Shown: positions 1 to 6,115, counted from the stretch's first letter. The stretch is 6,647 nt of DNA from an uncultured Eubacteriales bacterium (GCA_902803675.1 CADCQZ010000395.1:1-6647); one strand, 5' to 3'. Notes: a model not told the origin generated them from the sequence alone. A program made the numbers and translations.

Positions 1-969
1 CGGGTGGAAAAGATGTCCCCCAACGTGCCCGACATCACCCCCGAAACGCTGGACGCGACCAACGGGGTGGTGGCCCAGATGGGCGTCGAGCCCATCCTGG
101 AGGCCCTTCAGGAAAAGCCGGACATCGTGATCTGCGGCCGGGCCTACGATCCCGCGCCCTTCGCGGCCGTGGGCATCTTCCGCGGGCACGACCCGGCCCT
201 GTGCTATCACCTGGGCAAGATCCTGGAGTGCGGTGCCCTGTGCGCCGAGCCCGGCACCACCAAGGACGTGATCCTGGGCCGGCTGGACGACACGGGCTTC
301 GAGGTGTGGCCCGCGGATCCCAAACGAAAGTGCACGCCCGTATCCGTCGCGGCCCACACCTTCTATGAGAAGGACCATCCCTACCTGCTCAAAGGGCCCG
401 GGATCCTGCTGGACCTGGAGAACTGCCGCTTCACGCAGATCGGCGACGGCCGGGTCCGGGTGGAGGGCAGCCGCGTCACCTATCCGAAATACTGTATCAA
501 GCTGGAGGGCGCGAGGCTGGCGGCATACCGTACCTTCGTGCTGGCGGGCATCCGGGATCCCCTGCTCATCAGCCAGCTGGACAGCGTGGAAAAGGAAGTG
601 GTCCGCTCCGTGCAGGAGTATTACAGCGACATCCCCGCGGACAGCTACCGCATCCGTTTCGTGCACTACGGCCTGGACGGCGTCATGGGCTCCCTGGAGC
701 CGGACAGGACGCTCCCCCACGAGATCGGGCTCATGTTCGAGGTGATCGCGGACACCCAGGAGAAAGCGGACGCGATCTGCGCCACCACCCGCTCGGCGTA
801 CCTGCACTACGGCTATCCCGGCCGCAAGTCCACCGCCGGCAACCTGGCCTTCCCCTTCGCCCCCAGCGATATCTCCTTCGGCCCGGTCTACGCTTTCAGC
901 GTCTATCATCTGATGGAAGTGGACAGCCCCACGCAGTATTTCCCGGTGGAATGGATGGAGGTGCCCTGA
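1..969 (+). CDS. AtuA-like (DUF1446) family protein, 3' part only
   Basis: This frame is open from the left edge, so the N-terminus lies outside the window; 322 residues are visible. Family members of this type are, from memory, around 450 aa, so most of the C-terminal part is present. Recognisable blocks, numbered from the first visible residue, are IVICGRAYDP near 42-51, a Cys/Glu-rich stretch with ECGALCAEPGTTKD near 76-89, and CTPVSVAAHTFYEKDHPY near 111-128, followed by GPGILLDLE. These match the acyclic terpene utilisation AtuA/DUF1446 family. AtuA is linked to acyclic terpene degradation in Pseudomonas, but most relatives have no proven reaction and nothing here implies terpene use. 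No signal peptide or membrane segment is visible, so it is probably cytoplasmic. The stop codon overlaps the start of the DUF4387 gene by one base (TGATG), which indicates translational coupling and a joint function. The family call is firm; the function is unknown. Confidence 0.85.
   Translation, partial: RVEKMSPNVPDITPETLDATNGVVAQMGVEPILEALQEKPDIVICGRAYDPAPFAAVGIFRGHDPALCYHLGKILECGALCAEPGTTKDVILGRLDDTGFEVWPADPKRKCTPVSVAAHTFYEKDHPYLLKGPGILLDLENCRFTQIGDGRVRVEGSRVTYPKYCIKLEGARLAAYRTFVLAGIRDPLLISQLDSVEKEVVRSVQEYYSDIPADSYRIRFVHYGLDGVMGSLEPDRTLPHEIGLMFEVIADTQEKADAICATTRSAYLHYGYPGRKSTAGNLAFPFAPSDISFGPVYAFSVYHLMEVDSPTQYFPVEWMEVP
957..961 (+). promoter_or_regulatory. Ribosome binding site of the DUF4387 gene
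   Basis: GGAGG lies inside the last codons of the AtuA-like gene, 7 nt before the ATG at 969. It decides the start: an in-frame ATG at 951 lies upstream of this site and has no comparable motif at the right distance. Confidence 0.7.
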
Positions 970-1277
970 TGAAGCTGTTCGATATGGCCCATGTGCTCCG
1001 GTCCAAAAACAGCGGTCCCTTCGCGGTGACCCTCGATATCCTCTTTGACGACCGTGAAAAATACGAGCGGGTCAAAAAAAGCGGGAAGATCACCCCCGCT
1101 TCCATCGCCGCGCTCTATCATGTGCCCGTGGAGAACATAACGGACTTCGCCGTCTACGATCCGGGGATGGGCATCAAGATCACCTTTTTACGGGACACCC
1201 CGTCGGGCACTATAGCGGACCGGGATGTGTACGGCGCGCAGCAGCACGCCCCCCTGATGGATATCGACATCCCGTGA
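969..1277 (+). CDS. DUF4387 family protein
   Basis: This 102-aa protein begins MKLFDMAHVLRSKNSGPFA and continues with LDILFDDREKYERVK, then the conserved VYDPGMGIKITFLR region near residues 63-76 and a GTIADRDVYGAQQHAPL tail. This is the pattern of the small DUF4387 family, which commonly sits beside, or is fused to, AtuA/DUF1446 proteins. No catalytic motif, signal peptide or membrane segment is evident. The start at 969 was chosen because a GGAGG site lies 7 nt upstream and because the ATG overlaps the stop of the preceding gene. The pair probably forms a two-component enzyme or complex; this is inference from coupling and co-occurrence. A strong terminator follows, so this is the last gene of its transcript. 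Confidence 0.82.
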   Translation: MKLFDMAHVLRSKNSGPFAVTLDILFDDREKYERVKKSGKITPASIAALYHVPVENITDFAVYDPGMGIKITFLRDTPSGTIADRDVYGAQQHAPLMDIDIP

Positions 1278-1313
1278 CTTTGATGCGCCCCAAAAACCCC
1301 CGCAGATGAAACA

Positions 1314-1351
1314 GGCATCCCGGCGAATACAGCCGGGATGCCCGCTTTTTT
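1314..1351 (+). terminator. Intrinsic terminator after the DUF4387 gene
   Basis: A perfect 11-bp stem (GGCATCCCGGC, 1314-1324, pairing with GCCGGGATGCC, 1332-1342) encloses a 7-nt loop (GAATACA). It is followed by CGC and six T residues (1346-1351). It sits between convergent genes. Read on the - strand, the same hairpin is followed only by TGTTTC, so it may also act weakly as the terminator of the lacI-CDF transcript, but the T-run favours + strand termination. Confidence 0.9.
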
Positions 1352-1370
1352 ATGTCGGCGTTTACTGCCG

Positions 1371-2510
1371 TCAGTCCGAAAAGCTGATATCCGGAGAAAT
1401 GGTGAACTTGTAATCGGGATACAGGGCGTGGACCTCACCCATCAGGGTGCCCAGGGCCTCTTTGGCATCCACCTCGAAGCTGAGCACCACGTCGAAACGC
1501 GCCGTTTTCTTTTCCGTATCCGCGTAGAAACCGTGCATCTGCAGCGCCCAGTCGTGGGACAGCACCTTCTCCTGCACGGTATTGCGGATCCGGGCCGCCT
1601 CGTCATCCGAGGTGTTGTAGGAGTAGACGCCCACGCCGGTGAGGATCACCCCGGTCTCCCGGTACACCTTGAGCTGGGCGCGCCTTGTGAGGCGGTCCAC
1701 CTCGTCCACCTTCATGGTATCCGGGAGCTCCAGATGGACGGAACCGTAGTTCTTGTTGGGCCCGTAGTTGTACAGGATCAGGTCGAAGGCGCCGCGCACC
1801 TGGGGATCCTCATTGAGGAGCGCTTTGATCTTTTTTGTCAGTTCCTCGTCACCGCGCTGCCCCAGGATGTCGCTCAGGGTCTCCCGCATCATCTCGATGC
1901 CGGCCTTGATGATGAAGCAGGCGATGACCACGCCCACATAGGCCTCCAGGGACACGTGCCAGATCAGGTAGATCACCGCGGAAAGGAGCACCGACGCGGA
2001 CAGGATCGCGTCGAAGGACGCGTCCGACCCCGAGGCGATCAGGGCTCCCGAATTCACTTTCTCCCCCTGCCCCTTGACGTACCGGCCCAGGATCAGCTTG
2101 ACCACGATGGCCACCGCGATGATGATCAGGGCCACCGCGCCGTAATCCGCTTCCTCCGGATGGATGATCTTGCGCACGGACTCCACCAGCGAGGTGATGC
2201 CGGCGTAGAGCACGATGGCCGCCACCAGCATGGAGCTCAAGTACTCGATGCGGCCGTAGCCGTAGGGGTGCTTTTTGTCCGGCTTCCGGGCGCCCAGCTT
2301 CGCCCCGATGATCGTGATCACCGAGGACAGGGCGTCCGACAGGTTGTTGACCGCGTCCAGGGTCACGGCGATGGAATGGGAGATGATCCCCACCGCCGCC
2401 TTGAAAGCGGCCAGGAACACATTGGTGCCGATGCCGATAAAACTGGTCCTGACGATGACTTTTTCCCGGTCCTGCGCCAGGTTTTCGACTTCTTTGCGGT
2501 CTTCACTCAT
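1371..2510 (-). CDS. Cation diffusion facilitator (CDF) family metal transporter
   Basis: This 379-aa inner-membrane protein should export divalent metal ions by proton antiport. The N-terminal part (about residues 18-210) holds the hydrophobic segments of the six-helix CDF fold. The C-terminal part is soluble: about 212-290 looks like the usual CDF cytoplasmic domain, and the remaining ~85 residues form an extension with a second similar-looking alpha/beta pattern (ARFDVVLSFEVDAKE). Family signatures include AVNNLSDALSS (53-63) in TM2, HPYGYGRIEYLSSM (81-94) after TM2, and GSDASFDAILS (161-171) in TM5. The expected metal-site pairs read N55/D59 in TM2 and D163/D167 in TM5. This is not the HxxxD/DxxxD pattern of classical zinc exporters, so metal specificity is open; manganese or iron are possible. 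The gene begins 5 nt after the lacI-type stop codon and its ribosome binding site lies within the end of that gene, so the two are probably co-transcribed. Family call firm; substrate unknown. Confidence 0.93.
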   Translation of the reverse strand: MSEDRKEVENLAQDREKVIVRTSFIGIGTNVFLAAFKAAVGIISHSIAVTLDAVNNLSDALSSVITIIGAKLGARKPDKKHPYGYGRIEYLSSMLVAAIVLYAGITSLVESVRKIIHPEEADYGAVALIIIAVAIVVKLILGRYVKGQGEKVNSGALIASGSDASFDAILSASVLLSAVIYLIWHVSLEAYVGVVIACFIIKAGIEMMRETLSDILGQRGDEELTKKIKALLNEDPQVRGAFDLILYNYGPNKNYGSVHLELPDTMKVDEVDRLTRRAQLKVYRETGVILTGVGVYSYNTSDDEAARIRNTVQEKVLSHDWALQMHGFYADTEKKTARFDVVLSFEVDAKEALGTLMGEVHALYPDYKFTISPDISFSD

Positions 2511-2515
2511 GATGT

Positions 2516-3541
2516 TTACACCTTTTCTTTATTATTCTTCACATCGCGATCCATGAAATCCGTCAGGGAAGCGCGCTCCGCCAGGGCCGCGTCCAGCTTG
2601 ACGCAGGATGCCGTTTCCCGTCCGTTGAGCACATCAAGAAGCGTTTCGACAGTCAAAACACACTGCTGCTTCATCCGGATATCGACGCTGGACAGTTCCG
2701 GCTCAGCGCACCGGCTCAGGATCGTGTCATTGAAACCGATCATGGGGACGGGCGGCAGTCCCGCCTCCCGCAGGGCTTTGGCCGCGCCGACGGCTATGGA
2801 ATCATCCGCGGTCAGCACAGCCTCGATATCCCCGATCTCCTTCAGGGCCCGGACCTGACGTGCCGCTTCATAAAAAGAGGACCTGTGCCCGTTGTCGAGC
2901 CGGATGCTGAAGGGCTCACAGCCGGCATAGCGGCGCATTCCCTCCAGATAACCGTTCAGCTTCATCTTCCCGCTGTATGTATCGGAATCATACAGATACA
3001 GGATCCTGTGCCGGCCCATCCCCGCAAAACGCCGCACCATGTCGCAGGCCGCTTTTTCCTCATCGCAAAGGATGCTGTACACATTTTTCAGGTCGATACG
3101 TCCGTTGACCACGAAGACCGGCACACGGCCCGCGGCATACCGGAAGTCATCCTCCTCCGCTTTACCGCAGCCGCAGCCGATCACGATGACCGCCTCCACC
3201 TGTCGCCTGATCATCGTGTTGAAATACGGGCGCTTCGATTCGGTATTGCTGGCCGTGTCGATCAGCAGGATCTCAAAACCGCTGCCGCGCAGCAGGCGGC
3301 TCAGTTCCGACACAGGATAGGCATGATTGGCGTCCGCGATCTCCGGACAGATGATCCCCACCGTGCCGCTTCGCTTGGTCGTCAGGCTGTGCGCGAAAGC
3401 GTTGGGGATATATCCCTCCCGCTCAATGACAGCCTCGACTTTCAGACGGGCCGCTTCGCTGACACTGCCGGAATGGTTCAGCACCCTGGAGACCGTCGCC
3501 GTGGATACGCCCGCCTGACGGGCAATGTCATAGATCGTCAT
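2516..3541 (-). CDS. LacI-family transcriptional regulator
   Basis: This 341-aa protein begins with a textbook LacI/GalR helix-turn-helix (YDIARQAGVSTATVSRVLN, residues 4-22), followed by the hinge region GYIPNAFAHSL (43-53). L53 occupies the place of the leucine that inserts at the central CpG of LacI-type operators. The remainder, from GTVGII (59-64), is a periplasmic-binding-protein-like sensor domain with NGYLEGMRR (196-204), TADDSIAVGAAKAL (244-257) and GFNDT (269-273). Length is normal for the family. The start is supported by a GGGAAG motif shortly upstream. The gene is divergent from the bicupin operon and shares a 235-nt control region with it that contains LacI-type palindromes. It is therefore the likely local repressor, with a sugar or sugar derivative as inducer; the ligand cannot be read from sequence. 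The CDF transporter gene follows directly on the same strand. Confidence 0.95.
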   Translation of the reverse strand: MTIYDIARQAGVSTATVSRVLNHSGSVSEAARLKVEAVIEREGYIPNAFAHSLTTKRSGTVGIICPEIADANHAYPVSELSRLLRGSGFEILLIDTASNTESKRPYFNTMIRRQVEAVIVIGCGCGKAEEDDFRYAAGRVPVFVVNGRIDLKNVYSILCDEEKAACDMVRRFAGMGRHRILYLYDSDTYSGKMKLNGYLEGMRRYAGCEPFSIRLDNGHRSSFYEAARQVRALKEIGDIEAVLTADDSIAVGAAKALREAGLPPVPMIGFNDTILSRCAEPELSSVDIRMKQQCVLTVETLLDVLNGRETASCVKLDAALAERASLTDFMDRDVKNNKEKV

Positions 3542-3570
3542 ACCGCTCTTCCCATCGATAGGATCGCGAT

Positions 3571-3600
3571 ATTGTACCCGCTTTGATATCCGTCTGTCAA
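3571..3600 (-). promoter_or_regulatory. Promoter of the LacI-family regulator gene
   Basis: On the - strand a perfect -35 box TTGACA (3600-3595) is followed by an 18-nt spacer and the -10 box TACAAT (3576-3571). The predicted start point is near 3564, about 23 nt before the start codon at 3541. An 8-bp palindrome ATCGCGAT (3563-3570) and a 6-bp palindrome ATCGAT (3554-3559) lie over or just after the predicted start, where an autoregulatory site could be; neither fits the AANCGNTT core fully. Confidence 0.75.
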
Positions 3601-3610
3601 TCTTTTGACA
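3595..3610. repeat. Inverted repeat TGTCAA-tctt-TTGACA
   Basis: Two perfect 6-bp arms (3595-3600 and 3605-3610) flank a 4-nt centre. The left arm, read on the - strand, is the -35 box of the regulator promoter. The symmetry may be a protein-binding site or may be coincidental; the right arm has no good -10 box on the + strand. Confidence 0.5.
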
Positions 3611-3680
3611 AAGGCGGATTATTTTGATATTTCCCGGAGAAAAAGGGGGCCGATTTTGTACAGTTTTCCTTTTTAGCCCA

Positions 3681-3688
3681 AATCGATT
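3681..3688. promoter_or_regulatory. Putative LacI-type operator O1
   Basis: AATCGATT is a perfect 8-bp palindrome that fits the LacI-family core AANCGNTT with a central CpG. It overlaps the first two bases of the -35 box of the bicupin promoter, so a bound repressor would block RNA polymerase. Beyond the 8-bp core the symmetry is lost, so this is a weaker candidate than the site at 3731-3745. The two centres are 54 bp apart, close to five helical turns. Confidence 0.5.
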
Positions 3689-3716
3689 GACTTATCCGCA
3701 AAAAGGATGCCATAAT
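3687..3716 (+). promoter_or_regulatory. Promoter of the bicupin operon
   Basis: The -35 box TTGACT (3687-3692) and the -10 box CATAAT (3711-3716) each match the sigma-70/sigma-A consensus at 5 of 6 positions. They are separated by 18 nt in an AT-rich stretch. The predicted start point is near 3723, giving a leader of about 54 nt before the first bicupin start codon. The promoter is flanked by two LacI-type palindromes. Confidence 0.78.
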
Positions 3717-3730
3717 GACCACGATCTGGA

Positions 3731-3745
3731 ATGTAACCGGTTTCA
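3731..3745 (+). promoter_or_regulatory. LacI-type operator O2 / cre-like site
   Basis: TGTAACCGGTTTCA (3732-3745) is a near-perfect palindrome with one mismatched pair and a central AACCGGTT matching the LacI-family core AANCGNTT. Including the A at 3731 it also satisfies every position of the cre consensus WTGNAANCGNWNNCW for CcpA, itself a LacI-family protein. It lies at about +9 to +23 relative to the predicted start of the bicupin transcript, a position typical of repression by roadblock or promoter occlusion. It could serve the adjacent LacI-family regulator, CcpA, or both; sequence alone cannot separate these. Confidence 0.75.
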
Positions 3746-3763
3746 CAATAATGACTGATCATC

Positions 3764-3771
3764 AGAGGAGG
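3764..3771 (+). promoter_or_regulatory. Strong ribosome binding site of the first bicupin gene
   Basis: AGAGGAGG ends 5 nt before the ATG at 3777 and is close to the full anti-Shine-Dalgarno complement, implying high translation. Confidence 0.75.
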
Positions 3772-3776
3772 TCAAA

Positions 3777-4541
3777 ATGGAGAAGTTCTATATTGCCCGC
3801 AACGAGGACATCGCCAAGGAATTCGACGCTCAGGGATTTGCCTGCACGGAACTGCTTCCCGGGACCTATGACGGCGGGATCCGCAATTTCAAATGCTGGC
3901 TCAAGCCCGGAAAAAGTGTTTCTCCCCGGATGTACGCGGATAAGACCGTGCTGTTCTTCTTCGGACAGGGCACCGGATATATCTGCGACGCGGAATCCTC
4001 CTACAATATCACCGAGCTGAGCTTTTACGCCCCGAATTTCGACCGCTGCGCCTACACCATCCACGCCGTCGAGGAGATGGAATTCATCATGAGCGTCGTC
4101 GATCTCAACGAGTGGGACAAGGAGATCATCGCCGCCAATCACGTGTATCTCCCCTTCTTCCGCAGGCACTCCGACTGTGTCCGGTATGTCCAGGACTGCA
4201 AGGGCCCGAACACCGAGGCCCGCAGCGTGCTCAACTGCAAGCAGCTGGGCCGCATCATGGTCGGCACCACCCGCGCCATCGGTGAAGGCACCACCGAAGA
4301 GGGGCATCCCGCCGTGCACCAGTGGAACTACTGCGTGGGCGCTTCCGATTTCCACATCTCCGTGGATCACTGCGATCCCCTGCCCCACAAGGCCGGCGAG
4401 TGGAGCTTCATCCCGGCGGGCCCCGATCATGACCTGGTGGCCGATCCGGGCAAAGAGGTGTTCTATGTGTGGTATGAGCATTTCGCCAGGGAAAAGGATT
4501 TTGATGTCAAGGTGCTTCCCGGCCAGAAACTGCCCGAGTGA
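3777..4541 (+). CDS. Two-cupin (bicupin) protein, function unassigned
   Basis: This 254-aa soluble protein has no signal peptide or membrane segment. It reads as two cupin-like beta-barrels joined by a short linker. The N-terminal half (about 20-110) carries ELLPGTYDGGI and SFYAPNFD, with H96 near its end, but lacks the usual His pair. The C-terminal half (about 155-235) carries GHPAVHQWNYCVG (176-188, H177 and H181) and GEWSFIPAGPDH (207-218). The latter fits cupin motif 2, G(X)5PXG(X)2H, with H218 as the likely third ligand. A metal-dependent enzyme acting on a sugar or related small molecule is plausible given the LacI-family regulator and the isomerase-type gene downstream, but I do not recognise a characterised relative. 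Bicupins such as ureidoglycine aminohydrolase share the fold only. It is the first gene after the operator-controlled promoter, 23 nt before a gene encoding two more copies of the same module. Confidence 0.8.
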   Translation: MEKFYIARNEDIAKEFDAQGFACTELLPGTYDGGIRNFKCWLKPGKSVSPRMYADKTVLFFFGQGTGYICDAESSYNITELSFYAPNFDRCAYTIHAVEEMEFIMSVVDLNEWDKEIIAANHVYLPFFRRHSDCVRYVQDCKGPNTEARSVLNCKQLGRIMVGTTRAIGEGTTEEGHPAVHQWNYCVGASDFHISVDHCDPLPHKAGEWSFIPAGPDHDLVADPGKEVFYVWYEHFAREKDFDVKVLPGQKLPE

Positions 4542-4549
4542 CCGACATG

Positions 4550-4556
4550 AAAGGAG
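4550..4556 (+). promoter_or_regulatory. Ribosome binding site deciding the start of the fused bicupin
   Basis: AAAGGAG ends 8 nt before the ATG at 4565. An in-frame GTG at 4538 overlaps the stop of the preceding gene but would add nine residues (MTDMKGETK) translated from the binding site itself. The ATG gives MEFYVAHNED, which aligns with MEKFYIARNED of the upstream paralogue. Confidence 0.75.
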
Positions 4557-4564
4557 AAACAAAA

Positions 4565-6100
4565 ATGGAATTTTACGTCGCGCATAACGAGGATATCCGT
4601 CCCGTCTTCGATGAGAACGGCGTCGCGGCCGTGGAGCTGCTGCCCGGCACTTACGACGGGGGCATCGAAAACACCAAGTACTTCCTCAAGGCCGGCAGCC
4701 GTATCTGCCCCGCCCTGTACAAGGACAAGCTGGTCCTTCTCTTCTTCGGCCGCGGGGAAGGCTACGTCGCGGACCCGCAGGGCGCTCACGCCATCCGGGA
4801 ACTGAGCTTCTACGCCCCCGCCTTCGACCAAAAGCCCTATGAGATCCAGGCCTTCACCGACATGGAATTCGTCATGGCTGTCGTGGATATGACCGCGGAC
4901 GACTGGGCAGACTATGCCGCCTCCCACGCCAGGCTCCCCTTCTTCCGCAGCCTGAACGAATGCGTGAAATATGACCAGGACTGCAAAGGCCCCCATACCA
5001 CTTCCTGGCATGTGCTCAACGGCAAACAGCTGGGCCATATCATGGTCGGCGTGGTGCGCGCTGTGGGTGAAGGCACAGTCGAAAAGGGCCATCCCGCAGT
5101 GCATCAGTGGAATTACTGCGTCGGGGACTCCGATTTTGATCTGACCGTCGACGGAAAGACCGTCAATCATAAAAGCGGTGAGTGGAGCTTCATCCCCGCG
5201 GGCCTCGATCACAGCCTCGTCGCGCAGCCCGGCAAGGAAGTATTCTACGTATGGTTCGAGAAATTCACCCGCAACGACCGGGACTTCATCTACAAGCCCA
5301 TGCCCACCCGGCAGCTGCCCGCGCCGGCTCCCGCAAAATTCTACGTAGCCCGCGACGAGGACCTCAAAAAAGAGTATGACGATCACGGTTTCGCCATGTG
5401 TGAGCTGCTGCCCGGCACCTATGAAGGCGGCATCCGCAACTATAAGTGCTTCCTGAAAGCCGGCAGCTGCGTCGCGCCCGAACTGCACGGGGATGACACC
5501 ATCCTGGTGATGCTGGGCAAAGGCAAGGGCTATATCACTTCCGCGCGCAATGTGTTCAGCGTCACCGAGCCGTCCTTCTACGCGCCGAACTTCGACAAGG
5601 AGCCCTATGTGATCCACGCCGTGGAGGACATGGAATTCGTGTACAGCGTGGTCGAGCGCAATGAATGGGACAAAAAGCTGTATGACGCCTGCCATGTGAG
5701 GCTGCCCTTCTTCCTCCCCTACAGCAAGGGCACCGTTTATGACCAGGACTGCAAGGGCCCGCACACCACCTCCTGGTCCATCCTCGGGCCCAAGCAGCTC
5801 GGCCGCATCATGGTGGGTGTGGTCCGTGCCGTCGGCGAGGGCACGGTCGAGACCGGCCATCCCCGGGTGGAGCAGTGGAATTACTGCCTGGGCGATTCCG
5901 ATTTCACACTGACTGTCGACAATGGTGCCCCGGTCCCGCACAAAGCCGGTGAGTGGAGCTATGTGCCCGCCGGATGGGATCATGCCCTGGTGGCGGAGCC
6001 CGGGAAGGAAGTATTCTACGTCTGGTACGAACACTATACCCGGGAAAAGGATTTCTGCGTTTCCCTGGCTGACGGTGATGACAGGTCCTTCTACGACTGA
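4565..6100 (+). CDS. Fused double bicupin protein (two tandem modules, about four cupin folds)
   Basis: This 511-aa protein is an internal duplication of the module encoded by the preceding gene. Unit A spans about residues 1-246, a Pro/Ala-rich linker (RQLPAPAPA, 249-257) follows, and unit B spans 258-511, starting KFYVARDEDL like the N-terminus of the other copies. Each unit repeats LLPGTY(D/E)GGI, SFYAPxFD, QDCKGPHTTSW, GHPxVxQWNYCxGDSDF, GEWSxxPAGxDH and PGKEVFYVW. The putative metal ligands in the C-terminal cupin are H176, H180 and H216 in unit A, but H432, E436 and H473 in unit B: the second His is Glu. In the N-terminal cupin the paralogue's H96 corresponds to Q95 in unit A and H351 in unit B. 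The units are diverged copies, so they may have separate substrates or one may be structural. It is cytoplasmic, with no signal peptide, and is co-transcribed with the 254-aa paralogue. Reaction unknown; a role in sugar metabolism is inference from context. Confidence 0.8.
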   Translation: MEFYVAHNEDIRPVFDENGVAAVELLPGTYDGGIENTKYFLKAGSRICPALYKDKLVLLFFGRGEGYVADPQGAHAIRELSFYAPAFDQKPYEIQAFTDMEFVMAVVDMTADDWADYAASHARLPFFRSLNECVKYDQDCKGPHTTSWHVLNGKQLGHIMVGVVRAVGEGTVEKGHPAVHQWNYCVGDSDFDLTVDGKTVNHKSGEWSFIPAGLDHSLVAQPGKEVFYVWFEKFTRNDRDFIYKPMPTRQLPAPAPAKFYVARDEDLKKEYDDHGFAMCELLPGTYEGGIRNYKCFLKAGSCVAPELHGDDTILVMLGKGKGYITSARNVFSVTEPSFYAPNFDKEPYVIHAVEDMEFVYSVVERNEWDKKLYDACHVRLPFFLPYSKGTVYDQDCKGPHTTSWSILGPKQLGRIMVGVVRAVGEGTVETGHPRVEQWNYCLGDSDFTLTVDNGAPVPHKAGEWSYVPAGWDHALVAEPGKEVFYVWYEHYTREKDFCVSLADGDDRSFYD

Positions 6101-6115
6101 TCCATCAAACGAACA

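Noticed and set aside
1338..2858. Long + strand open frame of about 500 codons opposite the CDF and regulator genes
   Set aside because: Its translation is rich in His, Asp, Arg and Gly with no family pattern. It lies antisense to two well-recognised genes and is a by-product of GC-rich codon use.
3605..3633. Second + strand promoter using TTGACA at 3605-3610
   Set aside because: With a 17-nt spacer the -10 position reads TATTTC, only 3 of 6 matches; the promoter at 3687-3716 is far better placed and stronger.
3762..4562. - strand open frame of 266 codons opposite the first bicupin gene
   Set aside because: It is antisense to a gene with a strong promoter, ribosome binding site and cupin motifs, and it resembles the other antisense frame only because the sense genes are paralogues.
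4538..4564. Alternative GTG start for the fused bicupin
   Set aside because: It would translate through the AAAGGAG binding site that serves the ATG at 4565, and the extra residues have no counterpart in the paralogue.
4463..6034. Long - strand open frame of 523 codons opposite the bicupin genes
   Set aside because: It is the antisense of the conserved bicupin repeats; its own repeated look only mirrors the duplication on the + strand. It has no supported start or family signature.
4565..6100. The fused bicupin as a frameshift or assembly artefact joining two genes
   Set aside because: The frame is continuous, a Pro/Ala linker replaces the stop and intergenic sequence, and both units are diverged in sequence, so a genuine fusion is the simpler reading.
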